Shown piece after piece: positions 22,237 to 34,002 of a DNA stretch of 64,000 nt. A model generated the notes under the pieces. That model saw only the letters and a list, made by a program, of their open reading frames with translations. It was not told where the DNA came from and did no database searches. The DNA lies in assembly GCA_023014485.1 (NCBI GenBank), contig JAJOZX010005801.1, positions 123,501-187,500 on the forward strand, given 5' to 3'. The stretch comes from Bathynomus jamesi (Eukaryota; Arthropoda; Malacostraca; Isopoda; Cirolanidae). The stretch's first letter is position 1. Every line of letters begins with the position of its first letter. Position numbers and translations under genes: made by a program.

Positions 22237-22786
22237 CAGTGGTGTAGTGCTGTGGGAACGCGTGGGAACGGCGTTCCCTTACTTTTTTTGGTAGACGGAA
22301 CGGCGTTCCCTCACTATTTCAAATAAATCCGAACTTACAAATCTCTAACGTCATGAAATTTTAATTCCCACCCCTAGAAGAAATATGAGAAAGAATCATT
22401 AACTGTTTCATTTCTTTTAGCTTCGACTGAGGCAATGCTAGCCTATAAAGATCTGGTGAAACAGTCACCACGGCGTACCAGTTGTTAACTTTTTTTAGTT
22501 AATCATTCCAGTTGTTAGCTATTTTTATTGATCGTACTGGATGTCGTATATCTAATGACACTGGAAATACTGCATCTTCAACCTTGGAATATATCCTAAT
22601 ATCCAGTGCATATGACCTCAAAATATCCCTGAAATTGGTCAGATTTCAAAAGATTTCCCGGGGGGCTTACAGTGCCCCCGGACCCCCAGCTGTATGGGCT
22701 CGCCGCGCTCGCCATTGTCCCCCCCGCATCTGAGTAACACTTTCAAAATGCGTTCCCTCACTTCTTTATTTAGCACTACACCACTG
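22237..22786. mobile_element. MITE with CAGTGGTGTAGTGCT ends
   Basis: The 550-bp element starts CAGTGGTGTAGTGCT and ends with the exact complement AGCACTACACCACTG. GGAACG motifs lie next to both ends. The termini are hAT-like. The expected 8-bp duplication is only partly matched, perhaps because Z copy 1 inserted 5 bp beyond the right end. Confidence 0.7.
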
Positions 22787-22976
22787 CTTATAACACTAGT
22801 CGACAAAATCGAACTTTTTTCTCTCATCAAAGACGTATACACACGTTTCTAGACGTGTTGTACGCTGATTCCAAATCTGTTTTCGGTTTTCCTCTAGCAC
22901 ATCTAGTTATCGAGATATGACTGGTGTTAATTTCAGCGCAATTTATCGTAAAAGTACAACTTTATTCATAAAAACG

Positions 22977-24664
22977 TTAGGAGTACGATTTTCTTTTGTA
23001 AACCTTGTCTGGATCATCGCGGTACAACATCCAGCAGTAGTCTGCCAGCATACCTTCGTTCCAGAAACCTTGGTAGCGATTTTCCTTTGACTGGATGTCT
23101 TGATATAAGAGTTCCCCCTGTTCGTCACTCACCGCGCCAAGATTTTCGGGAAAGAAATCTAGATGCGAATGTAAAAAATGTATTTTCAAGGACATGCGAT
23201 AGCCCATTTCTTGATATGAATCGAGCAGTTTCTGAATTCCATCTTTGTATGAGGGAGACTTGTGGTTACCCAAGAAGTTTTCACAAATCTATTTGAAACC
23301 CTGCCATGCCTTTAGTTCTAAGGCATTAAGGTTTTCTTCAAAGCCTTCATGCTGCAGAACCTCTCTGATTTGGGGCTCCACAAAGATTCCCTCCTTCAAT
23401 TTCGCGGCACTGATGTTTGCAAATTTCTCAACAAGGTATCGAAACCCTCTTGAATTCGTCTTACCCATCGCTTTCACAAAATTTTTCAGTGAGTCGAGCT
23501 TAATGTGGAGAGGTGGCAGGAAAATCTTGTTTGGATCAACTAAAGGAACACACTGGACACTGCCCGTTCCTGGCTCGTATATACTTCTTTGATGCTAATC
23601 ACGTCTAATGTAATGATCCGCGGTAGCATGGCTGTCCCATAGGCATAGGAAACAACAGTATTTCATGAACCCTCCTTGCATGCCCATTAACACACCAATG
23701 ACTTTGAGATCACCACAGATATTCCATTGATGAGTGCTGTATTGGATTGCTTCGAGTAGTATATTCATGTTATTGTACGTCTCCTTTGGATGAACGGAGT
23801 GGACGATCGGGATTGGCGGCTTTAAGTTCCCATTATGCAGGAGAACCACTTTCAAGCTTCGCTGTGAGGAATTAATGAAGAGGCGCCACTCAGATGGTGT
23901 GTGTGTGTGTGTGTACCTGTGACAAGTTCTTGAAAAGTCCATTGATATGATGGCAATAGCAGAGCGGACCGTCTACTGTAAAGAATGTCGCCAAATCATG
24001 GTTTTGTTTTCGATAGTGACACACTCGGACGTTCTTCTCAAGTAAGTGTTTCTGCTTGAGTCTCGAGGAGAGAAGTTCTGATTTCTCTTTGGAGAGGGCT
24101 AGGTCTCTAATGAGGTCATTCAACTCGTTTTGGGTAAGCCTCTCCAGCTCCGATTGCTCTTCGTCAGGTGTGTAGTTAAGATCGGCCGAAGGTCCCGCAT
24201 CTCCACCAATCGCACCTTCGTCGGATTCCCTTTCGTCTTCTAAAGAATCGAGTTCATACTGTGGAGGTACCGGAATCGGCATCGTGTCATCGTGAGGGAT
24301 CGGTCTGATCGCGGAGTCTACGTTCGGATAAACGATGTTATGCTTGTTCTTCACGGAGAATCCAGTTATGTTAACATTGCAAAAGTAACAATCGCCACGA
24401 TGGTCTCTCGGCTCCCTCCAAATCATAGGTATAGCGAACGGCATCGACTTTTTCCTTTGGTTCAACCAGTCACGTAATCCATTCGAACAAGTGGTACAAA
24501 TAACATGTGGCGCCCACGCCTTATCTTGGTCGCCTAATGAACAGCCGAAGTATAACCGGTAAGTTTTACGAAGATCCATCGTGATTGTACGCCGTTGTGA
24601 TTTAGTCGCGAACGAGCCGCACATGCAACAGAAATTGTCGGGGTGATTTACACTTTCGAGGCAT
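22977..24664 (-). pseudogene. Z protein, copy 1, candidate transposase
   Basis: The putative ATG at 24664 is followed within eight codons by a frameshift into HPDNFCCMCGSFATKSQRR. Visible in order: Cys pairs CCMC and CTTC around LGDQDKAWAPHVICTTC, a CYFC pair, an acidic linker, LTQNELNDLIRDLALSKEKS, then SEWRLFINSSQRSLKVVLLH. The Asp of the FIDSS motif is Asn here. Then come CGDLKVIGVLMG, CCFLCLWDSHA, LPPLHIKLDSLKNF and a C-terminal HSHLDFFPENLGAVSDEQGE. A TG-rich expansion near 23898-23914 and several shifts break it. I infer an RNase-H-like transposase; the protein is not one I can name. Confidence 0.7.
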
Positions 24665-24974
24665 GATGATCGATGAGTGGGTTGATGTAAATCACCTAAA
24701 AAAATAAAACGTGTAAGTGGGCGACACAAAACAAAACAAAAAACACAACACACAACTAGACATTTGACCGTTACGCCAAAGAATAAAAGGGTGTACATGT
24801 GCAACGTTTGCAAATTTGTGGCCAGCAACTGCTCTCACCTAAAATACCACAAGACAACCTGCGGAAAGCCTAAGTTGAAACGACAAAATGCCATATATGA
24901 GGCTACAGAAACGGTAAAGCAAAAACCTACACCTAAGCTGCAACGACAAAATACTCCGCTACATGTACAAAAGA

Positions 24975-25552
24975 CGCATATTATATATTGTATATGTAGT
25001 ATTATATATTATACTAGCAGAGATACCCGGCGTTGCCCGAGATGTAAGGGTGTGTCAAAATAAGGTAAAAAGATGAACAAAACTAAGTGAACACATAAAC
25101 ACAAAGTTTTGGTAATTGTTTTTATTCCTTGAAAACATCAGACATTTTGTAGCACTTCAGTGTAAACAATGTTACGTGTTTTTCCATTGGGTGTCAAAAC
25201 ATAAAGATTGCGAGGTGTTCCAACTTTTTTGGGCCATTGTCACCCATAGCAAAAGTCACACTCAAATGTCAAAATGCAAAAACTTATTCCTTAAACTTAT
25301 ATTTAAAAAGTTCTCGAAAATAATGATTTTAAGCTTTTTTTGTGTCAAAATGCAAAAACTTATTCCTTAACCTTATATTTTAAAAAGTTTTCGAAAATAA
25401 TGATTTTAAACTTTTTTGTGTTAAAATGAAAAAACTTATTCCTTAACCTTATATTTAAAAAGTTCTCGAAAATATAATATAATAATAATAATAATAATAA
25501 TATAATATAAATAAAATATAATATAATATAATATAATAATAATAATATATAT

Positions 25553-25589
<37 letters not shown>

Positions 25590-25720
25590 AGAAGAAGATA
25601 GATAGATAGAAGAAGAAAGATAGAAGATAGATTATATATAGTTATATGCATATTTTATATATTGTATATAATATTATATTATAAGTATATACACAGTATA
25701 TTATATTTATTATAATATTA
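24975..25720 (+). repeat. CGTTGCCC-type repeat nested in Z copy 1
   Basis: It starts at a TA-rich tract with ACTAGCAGAGATACCCGGCG and continues to A/T-rich simple repeats, including (TAGA)n at 25551-25589. Sister copy 4 has no counterpart to this segment, so it is an insertion. Three short tandem blocks (AAAATGCAAAAACTTATTCC-type) lie at 25270-25470. The same head sequence occurs at 39797 and, inverted, at 41506. Confidence 0.6.
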
Positions 25721-25980
25721 TGATCGGTCTCACCTCGAAAACTAGACATGCTAGAGGAAAACCGAAAACATATTTGGAATCAGCACCCCAACAGCTATCT
25801 AGCCCACCCATAATTATATCTGATGAAAAACACTTGTTGGCCAGTGTAATTAGGCTGAGAACCAGTAAAGCCAAATTGTACATGAAAAAAAAATATGAAT
25901 AACCCACCCAGCAATTATGTGTTAAAATTATTGTAACTACTGTAATATTTATTTTTACCAATAAAGTTTCCTTCATTCAC

Positions 25981-25997
25981 TAATAATAATAATAATA

Positions 25998-26033
<36 letters not shown>
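25981..26033. repeat. (TAA)n microsatellite
   Basis: About 50 bp of interrupted AAT units. Confidence 0.9.
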
Positions 26034-27029
26034 GCAATTTTTCTGTGGAAACATCACAGTTAAATTCACCAATGTTTGGTTGGCACATATAATGTTAACC
26101 AAATATATTTTGATTGTTATAACAAATTATTTCCCTGTGCATTACTCATTACTATTACACCTATTTTTTTTTTTTTTTGTGATGTATAATCTAATGGTCT
26201 TAATGACGACATAAAACTTATTAAAATTATTTTAAACTCTTTTTACGGTGATAGTTATTTAGAAGAAAATAAATGAACTTCTCTTTAATAATATCCCGAA
26301 CATTTATCCTCAAAATGAGATTAGACTTTTTTTATATTTTGTAATCATCATTTCAAAATTAATGAACACTAAATTGAAAAAAAAAGTCCCAACACTTCTT
26401 AATTATCAGTAGTAATTTACTACTTTTCATTTTATAGAAGATAAAAATTAAATTTTTACATTTCTGTAAAATCTATGGCCTCTTTTTATGTTTTAAAAAC
26501 TGTTTTTTTCAACACATTGAAACCGTTTCTTCGCTAGTAATTTCATTCATTAAAGGGATTTTTTTTCCCTCTTTTTACTAAATCTTTTTTTTTTAACCGA
26601 GTGACTAAAAGACTTAAAGGTGAAGGATTCGAATTATTTTGGAGAACACTGACACCGACTACATTCACTAAAGTGTTGATCATGTCTGATCATCTGGCAT
26701 GGAGTTTCTCTCAAAAAGTAGCTATACAGCGAAGTTAATCAGGATTACGATATCTGATCGACTTTATATTCTATCAGCAAGTATATTGTGGTTTAGATTA
26801 AATCAGGTTAGATTGAGTTAGATTTTTAGGGTGGCGATGTTATAGTCTTCTCGATCCGATGGGTGTAAGTCCAGGTTAACAGTGTCGTGCTAACGACATC
26901 TGATTGACTTGACATAAAATCGACAAGTAATTGTGGGTTAGATTAAGGTTGGATTAGGTTAGTATGGGTTACGTTACTCTAGGTGAGGTTGTTCAGAGAA
27001 AACTGCAATAAACGCGGAGACTTTTACAA
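26034..27029. other. No gene recognised
   Basis: AT-rich sequence with scattered GGTTAG motifs at 26810-26960 but no open frame or element ends. Confidence 0.5.
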
Positions 27030-27140
27030 TGCTTGGAAGCCGCAAGTAACCACAATCCAACAGTGTTCCTACCTGGCTCTATTTTCCCGCGTGTCAGTTA
27101 GGGACACTGTTGGATTGTGGTTAATCGCAGCTTCCAAGCA
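27030..27140. repeat. 111-bp inverted repeat
   Basis: Arms of about 40 bp: TGCTTGGAAGCCGCAAGTAA and AACCACAATCCAACAGTGT on the left, their complements on the right, with a roughly 30-bp loop. It could be a small foldback element; no duplication was seen. Confidence 0.65.
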
Positions 27141-28504
27141 AAGGTTAATTCAGTTATTTTAAAGTGTCGATGTTGTGTCTCGTCGACTAAATGGGTACAG
27201 GTACGCTAAATCTACATGAATTTATATCTACTTTTGTCGATTCAAGCCCCCTTTATGAACTCCGCCACCCCCCTAATCACTGTGGCGGAGTGGAGCTACA
27301 TATTAAAAGTTAAATTCATTTACGAACCAAAGTTATTTTTATTGGTAACAAATGTATTATTTCGTAATAGAACAGCGGTTGTTAATTAAATCTGTACAGT
27401 TCAAAGACACCTTTTAAACGGAATTCATTGTTCCCTGTCAAACTTAATTTTAGGAAATCAAATTTTGGGGGAAAAAAATAAGTAATCTTTAACTGTTAAT
27501 TACTATCTAACATAGTAAAAAAAAAAAAAAAAAATTAAACTCGATTTACGCACATATTCCTTCCTTTATTTTGTTGACGTTACTTCGCCTTTTTATCGAT
27601 ATTAAGTTACAACAGTAAACGCAAGTTCATTCAAATTCAAATTGTATTCAGATATTCCGCCTTCCGCATCTATATCGACCAACCAGATCCACAGGGAAGG
27701 AGAACCTTTTCCCGACAACTGCCGAAATGCCACACAACTAAATTTCGAAATTATTGTGCGGCGCTTAAAATTAGGGGACTGGTCGCCGCTTTTTTAACAA
27801 AATACAACGTAAGGAAATTTAAGACTGTTTAAAGAAAATCCTTCTTTCCTCTACTTTAAGAACATTTCTCGACCATAAGTATAATTTCCTCGTTCTCATT
27901 ACATGAAAAATATCAAGTAATAAATAAACAAATAAAATATTTAACCATATTACAGTGTTCAGCGTTCAGAGTTACAGGCTAACAAAGGCTCTAAAATCCA
28001 CTCTAGGTTAGCGCAAGAAAGAAAGTGAGAAAAAAGCAAATGGAAATAAAGAATAATAAAAACTGATACCATGTTTGTTTACACTTATAGAAATGTAAAA
28101 CTTTCACACGGGAATAGTAGTAACGTAATAGGAAAATATAAAACAGACGAGGCTCTCCCTTCTCAGCCAGCCACTGCTGACAGAAAGTTTTGTACGAAGA
28201 TTTATAGGAAAATAGGAAAAAGTATAATGAAAAGTATAGCTTCAGAGTACCATGCGTACGCTTATCTCGTGTAGCCAATCGCGCATTAGCGGATAGTGAA
28301 AAATAAAGGATGGTATGAAACGCTAAACTACTTAATCTAATCTACACCATAAATGTTTTAATGAATGTTATTTATTTATTATATACAAGAAGTAATCATT
28401 TCATCGCTGCATCATTTCTTCGATGAACGTCAAGACCATCGTGCTGAGAGACTTATAAAAATTAATTATTTACATTACAATCTTTCACTCTGAAATTATA
28501 ATAC
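27141..28504. other. No gene recognised
   Basis: AT-rich with an A-run near 27518. Short frames only; none resembles a known protein. Confidence 0.5.
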
Positions 28505-28740
28505 TTAGATAAGGAAGCACACTGATCCAGACCCGCCTCCATCCGGTCAGTACACCCCAGTTTAAGAATTCCTGGGAAAGTGTACATTATGTATGCTATG
28601 TCTCCCCTTTTTCGAGAAAAAGATTTGTCATAGCGTATTTTATATTACGTCCTTCGCATAGGAGAATTATTTAGATAAGGAAGCACTGATCCAGAGGCAC
28701 CTCCAGCTGGCCAGCACCCGTGAATTTAAGAACTTACCCG
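28505..28740 (+). repeat. Two-copy direct repeat of about 70 bp
   Basis: TTAGATAAGGAAGCAC followed by TGATCCAGA occurs at about 28506 and again at about 28670. Both continue through a CACCTCCA/CGCCTCCA block to TTTAAGAA. The copies are diverged. Confidence 0.6.
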
Positions 28741-30133
28741 ACAGAACTCTGCGGTATTTGACCAACAAGTTTCAAGTTCTAAAAGTATTATTATTATATA
28801 CAGTGGCGCTCATAAATATTCGTACAGAAAAATATTTCAGTTACTGTATATCCGGCCTTATTTTTTATACCATGCATAGGACACTTATGGAAAGTTTACC
28901 ATTCGTTTGGAAAAATTTAATAAATAAAAACATTTTAACTCCAACATATAATGTAAAACATCAAAGAATTTGAGGAAAATAAAAAAAGTTACAAAGCAAG
29001 ATTCCTAAAGTACAATATACTCAGTATAGAAACAAATTAACTAAAATAATCAAAATTGCAAATATAACTATTATAACAATCAATTTTCCATTCATAAAAG
29101 AGACCTAAAAAACACTTCGACAACCATAAACAGTCTTCTCGGAAACCAAATTAAGAAACTTCAGTAGAGAAACTAAGTGTTGATAATAAAGAAATTACTG
29201 ATACTATTTCTATATCAAACTCTTTAAATAACCATTTTACTTCAATAGCTCATAAGCTTCGCTCACAGTTACTAAATAATGATCACTCACCGTTTGAATA
29301 TATGCCACCCAGCCCACTAAATTCATTTTCATTTGTTCCTGTTACTTCTACTGAGGTCTGGAATATTATTGGTAAATTAAAAATTACAAAACATAACATT
29401 CATAACATTCCTGTACCTACATTAAAGCTTGTTAAAGATAAGATACCTGTAACTTTGGCTAAAATTATCAAAGTATTTCCAAAGGAATATTCTCATCAAT
29501 GCTAAAAATTGGTTGTATAGTTGTATAACATCCTTTTTAAGGGGGGGGGGGGGAGGATGATCCTGCACTAATTTTTAATTACAGGCCGGTGTGTTCATTA
29601 TCTGTGTTCAGCAGAGTTTTTGAAAACATTGTAAAAAGTAGAATGCAGCGATATTTACAGGGGAATCCTACAATTTATTATCTCAAATCAATATGGCTTC
29701 CGTAATAATAAAACAACGGAAATAGCTATTTTAAATCTTACGGAAAATGCAAATATAGCTAAAAAGAACAAAGAAATAATGATATCAATATTTATGGATT
29801 TAAGTAAGCCGTTTGATGTAATAGACCATAATATTCTACTTAAATTATATTTTTACGGCTTCAGAGGAGCAATCAATGATTGGTTTAAAAGTAATTTGTC
29901 CAATAGATATCACTTTGTATCAGTAAATAAGATCTGGTCAACTAAAATGCTTGTCAAATATGGTGTACCGTAGGGCTGAGTCTTGGATCCACTGTTATTT
30001 TTATTATATATAAGTGACTTCTCACGCTCACCTGATATATTTAACTTCATAATAAATGCAAGAAACTTCACTTTTTTCTACGTGAAAGTCACAATATGAT
30101 AATAAAAACCCACTCTAATAGACAGAGTTTATT

Positions 30134-30176
30134 TCCACAACAGTTTCGATGCCCACTGGTATCCTCTTCGGGTGGA
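30134..30176 (-). ncRNA. Hammerhead-like motif, left arm
   Basis: On the minus strand: TCCAC, CCGAAGA, stem-loop GATACC/AGTG/GGCATC, GAAA, CTGTT, GTGGA. Stem I TCCAC/GTGGA pairs fully and GTT fits the NUH cleavage rule. The core has C where CUGANGA needs U. Confidence 0.42.
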
Positions 30177-30202
30177 TACAGAAAAACGAATGTTTTTCTG
30201 TA

Positions 30203-30245
30203 TCCACCCGAAGAGGATGCCAGTGGGCATCGAAACTGCTGTGGA
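30203..30245 (+). ncRNA. Hammerhead-like motif, right arm
   Basis: Partner of the motif at 30134-30176 with a perfect six-pair stem II (GATGCC/GGCATC). The cleavage position reads GCU, which breaks the NUH rule, and the core has CCGAAGA, so activity is unlikely. Confidence 0.38.
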
Positions 30246-32011
30246 AATAAACTCTGTCTATTAGAGTGGGGTTTTATTATCATAACTTCATAATGTTTGC
30301 CGCTTTTTTTTTGCAAAGATGTTAATTCAGCTAAGAATATATTTAAATCAGAATTTATCAATGTAATGAAATGGTTGACCACCAATAAACTCTTCCTAAA
30401 TACCAGTAAAACAAATTTCATGATTTTTACTAATAAAAGCAATGCGCATCTTGATGAACTAAATGTATTGTAACTAAATGTATTGTATTGTAACAATTTC
30501 TTGGTATAATGCTAGACAAGAATTTACAATGGAGTGGTCATGTAAATTATATCTCAAAAAGGATGTCAAGGAGCGTTGCTATAATGTTTAAACTTAGAAA
30601 TGTAGTCCCTAAACAGATTTTATTAACTCTGTATCATTCTCTTGTTCTTCCTTATATAACATACTGCACCCTTGTTGCGGAAACTCCGCTAACAACGCTT
30701 TAAACGGTATCTTTGTCATCCAAAAAGGAGCAATAAGGTTATTATCTGATGCTGATTTTCATGATCATTCCAGTGCATTATTTAAAGAGCTAAAACTATT
30801 AAAGCTCAATGATGAATCAAACGGGCACATTTTATTTTTATTTACGAGTGTAAGAGCAAAATCATTAACTTACAATGGGTAAACAGATATTTTGTAACTC
30901 ATCAAGAAATCCACTCATATCAGACCAGAAATAGATCAAAGTATGTTATTCCTTAATCTAGACTGTCTTCATCTCCAAAATTACCTATTTTAATTGGACT
31001 GAAACTATAGAATGATTTAAATGCTGATATAAAAAATGTTGTGAATGTAAATTCGTTTAAAACCAAGTTGAAATCTCGATTAATAATGGAATACTAATAA
31101 AAATCTAGGATTAAATGTGCATTACTCGATTACTTATTCATTTCTCGTGTGTAATCTAGAATTAAATGTATGATACATTATTTGTTATTGTTCATCTCTC
31201 GTGTCTAATACTGATTTCCTCGTATAGTATTGGTATCATACCTTCAATAATGACCTTGTATTTGTTTCATGTCTATAATAAAATAATTAATAACTTAAGA
31301 TTAGTACATACTGTAATTAATAAAATTTATTCATGATTTTAATATTATTAATACAAACTGTTTTATTTTTAGTTTAGAGTTCAGTGAAGCCTAAAGTTTA
31401 AGGGCCAAATTAAATAAAAATCCAATTTCACAATTATTTATGTTAAAACAAGAACAAATCGTAAAAATTGTATTTATTTTAGTAATAAAGGTTATTCAAT
31501 TCAATTGAAGTTAAAATGCAAAAGTTTTCGTACATTTACTTAGGAAATTATTTAATACTTTGCGTGTTCAGTTTTTGCTTGAATGACTTCAACGATTCGT
31601 TTTGGATATTTTTCTACAAGGTTTCGATACCTCTCAGTAGAAATTTTAGCCCATTATTCTAAAGAAATATGTTGCAATTCATTGAGATTAGAAGGGTTTC
31701 TCTCGCGGACAGCTTTTTTCAAATGAAACCATAAATTCTCGATTAAATTAAGATCTAGGCTTTAGCTGGGCCACTTGAGAAGCTTGAAATTCTTTTGTTG
31801 AAGCCATTTCATGGTACTCTTACTTTTATGTTTTGGATCATTATCATCATTTTGATGATCCATGGCGTACTTTAAACGAGCTTCTTTGTGCGCTTTTTGT
31901 AGCAGAGGTTTTCTTCGTGCAACTCTTCCACGCAAAACGTTCTTTCTCAATGTACGACGTACAGTAGAGGGATGGACATCGATCTCAGATAGTCTTAATG
32001 TTTGGCAAATA

Positions 32012-33387
32012 CTAGGGGCACTCAATATATTTTGCCCCACCCTTTTTTCTTAGATAAATAATAGGGCATGGGGCTGAAAAGTCTTTTGGGCCGTAAGTTT
32101 GAACTTTCTGCGCTTCGCATAACCAAATTTTTCCAGTTTGAACCTCCCCTCCTTGTATAAAACCGCTTTTAAACGCCCTTGTATAAAACCGATGATTAAC
32201 GCAGTTTCGAAAATGGTGTCTGGCAGTGATGTGCGTCGTAAACAGAGAGCTGTTATCAAGTTCTTAACTGCAGAGAAGGAAACAGTTGGAAATATTCACA
32301 AACGTCTACAAAACGTTTACGGAGATGCTGTGATCGAAGCACAGTTGGACGCTGGTCTAAACGTGTGAGATCATCGGAGAGAGGGAGAGCCAGCCTCGAT
32401 GATAAACCACGCAGCGGTCGCCCGGCCGGCATCGGCTGTGACATCTCACACTATGCAACGTGCTAACAGCATCATTCGATCAAATCAGCGCGTCACATAT
32501 AAGGAGCTACCACTGGAGCTAGGAATTAGTGAAGGAAGTGTGAATACGATAATTCAGCACCTGGGATACTCAAAAGTGTGTTCACGGTTTGTTCCTCGCG
32601 AACTAACTGAAGATCACAAAGCCCAAAGAAAAGAAGTTGCTTCTGAGTCGTTGGTTCGATACGAGACAGAAGGGGATGACTTCCTTTCACGAATTGTGAC
32701 TGGGGATGAGACTTGGGTACACCACTTTAAACCTAAAACAAAACGCCAATCCATGGAGTGGCATCACGCAGACTTCCCACGTAAGAAAAAGTTCAAAATG
32801 GCTCCCTCTGCAGGAAAGGTTATGGCCACCACCTTCTGGGACATGAAAGGGGTCATTCTGGTGGACATTATGAAGAAAGGACAAACAATCAACTCGGAGG
32901 CATATATTACTACAGAGACTCCAGAGACGTATAAAACGAGTTCGACCGGAGAGAAAACTGGAAGACGTTCTTCTTTTGCACGACAACGCAACACCACCCA
33001 ACAGTTTGCAAACAAGAGAGGCCATCACAAAAATGCGCTTGACTGTGTTACCCCACCCTCCATACAGCCCGGATCTGGCACCTTCAGTCTTCCATTTGTT
33101 TGGGCTAATGAAGGATGTTATTCGTGGAAGAAAGTTTCAGAGTGACGATGAGGTTGTTGAGGAGATTAAGAGGTGGCTCCAACGAAACCCAGCAGACTTT
33201 TACCAGCAAGGAATAAAGGCCCTTGTTTGGAGGTGGAGGAAAGTCGTAGAAAAGGATGGAGACTGTGGAAAAATAAAAACTTGTAAAAAAGGTATGTAAC
33301 TACTTGTGTACAAAATTTCTGGAATTTGCAAGGAAACTTGGGAGAGAGAAAAAAAAAGGTGGGACAAAATATATTGAGTGGCCCTCG
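32012..33387 (+). mobile_element. Mariner element inserted in Tc1 element B
   Basis: Inverted ends read GGGGCACTCAATATATTTTG on the left and GGGCCACTCAATATATTTTG as complement on the right. TA flanks both (32010-32011, 33388-33389). Removing it and one TA gives GGCAAATATCACC, matching element A (GCTAAATATCACC). Length 1,376 bp is usual for mariner. Confidence 0.9.
32213..33299 (+). pseudogene. Mariner transposase, frameshifted
   Basis: It starts MVSGSDVRRKQRAVIKFLTA with the N-terminal helix-turn-helix. A shift near 32345 precedes a region reading DDKPRSGRP in another frame. The frame 32399-32930 carries RIVTGDETWVHHF (first catalytic Asp) and SAGKVMATTFWD. After a further shift near 32915, LHDNATPPNSLQ supplies the second Asp and PYSPDLAPSVFHLF the third, so the DD34D-type triad is intact but in different frames. 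It ends near 33299. Confidence 0.85.
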
Positions 33388-34002
33388 TATCACCTGCAGT
33401 TACTCGTGGATTCGCAGTAGCCATTCTTTCAGTCCGTCGAGTTGTACGTTCTGAAATCTTGCAAGATGGTCCACACCTTGGTAAAGTTTTGATTATTCCA
33501 AAGCCTTTCTATTTCTTAGTAACTGTAGCAACCTTCGTAAATGGAATTCGAAGTTCTTCTATCTTCCTATAACTCTTTCCAGATTCGTATGCACCAGTAA
33601 CGGGTCTCTTAAGAGCTGTTGACAGCACTTTACCACCACAACCCATTGTTTACTAATGGCTTATAGAGTCATCCGTCTTCTATGAAGATTCACAGAGAAA
33701 ATTCTATAATTCAGAATTGCCAACAGTCTCTGATCAATAAACAGCGAACTACTGATAAAAATTTTAAATTCTTCAATCCTAAGGTGGACACACAAAGTAA
33801 TAAATAATTTTAATACTAAATAAATGTACGAAAACGTTTGTATTTTAACATTTTTAGTTTCTCAAATTCTTTGATGTTTTACATTATATGTTGGAGTTAA
33901 AGTAATTTCCGTTATTTGTTAATTTTTATCAAACGAAGAGTAAACTTTTTATAACTATCCTATGCATGGTGCAAAAGATAAAGACGAATATAACTGAAAT
34001 AT

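Larger units (their letters stand above)
22792..25848 (-). mobile_element. Z element, copy 1
   Basis: The ends are AACACTAGTCGACAAA on the left and, as complement, TACACTGGCCAACAAG on the right. The inverted repeats extend inward about 120 bp through GCTGATTCCAAAT, GTTTTCGGTTTTCCTCTAGCA and CTAGTT. AT flanks both ends (22790-22791, 25849-25850). It carries a broken Z protein on the minus strand (24664-22977) and a nested CGTTGCCC-type repeat of about 750 bp (24975-25720). The family is shared with 41520-44026, 54445-56457 and 60472-62839. Confidence 0.85.
30096..30283. repeat. Palindrome with two hammerhead-like motifs
   Basis: A 188-bp inverted repeat with arms of about 92 bp around GAAT, very few mismatches, starting ATGATAATAAAA. 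It interrupts the LINE RT frame. Each arm contains GATGCC-AGTG-GGCATC flanked by CCGAAGA and GAAAC, resembling a Penelope-type terminal repeat. No coding part accompanies it. Confidence 0.75.
29302..30703 (+). pseudogene. LINE reverse transcriptase, broken
   Basis: Frames read VWNIIGKLKITKHNIHNIPV (29350), then ISIFMDLSKPFDVIDHNILL (29780, the RT palm with DLSKAFD-like motif), LSNRYHFVSVN and LVKYGVP. After the palindrome at 30096-30283 the frame resumes as KWLTTNKLFLNTSKT (30370) and LDKNLQWSGHVNYISKRMSR (30512). The active-site YADD region is degraded to NARNF just before the palindrome. Stops and shifts are frequent. Confidence 0.7.
28991..31507 (+). mobile_element. 5'-truncated LINE inserted in Tc1 element B
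   Basis: A 2.5-kb non-LTR retrotransposon flanked by AAGTT (28986-28990, 31508-31512), ending in an ATTCAATTCAATT tail. It encodes remnants of RT and C-terminal region but no endonuclease start, so it is 5' truncated. The protein belongs to the CR1/jockey group and differs from the CCCH-finger LINE family elsewhere in the window. Confidence 0.78.
31552..33646 (-). pseudogene. Tc1-like transposase of element B
   Basis: The ATG at 33646 begins MGCGGKVL-like sequence as in element A. The helix-turn-helix region runs to about 33390, where a mariner intervenes, and resumes at 32009 (SICQTLRLSEIDVHPSTVRR). At about 31850 HQND joins directly to DNDPKHKSKSTMKW, so roughly 100 residues holding the first catalytic Asp are deleted between two ND-encoding segments. 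It continues to the HAKY stop at 31552. Confidence 0.78.

Noticed and set aside
22229..22791. Clean 8-bp duplication around the MITE at 22237
   Set aside because: The flanks TTTATGTT and CTTAT (continued as TAG beyond Z copy 1) agree only in part, so no duplication is claimed.
27030..27140. Transcription terminator hairpin
   Set aside because: No gene upstream; eukaryotic context; better explained as a small foldback element.
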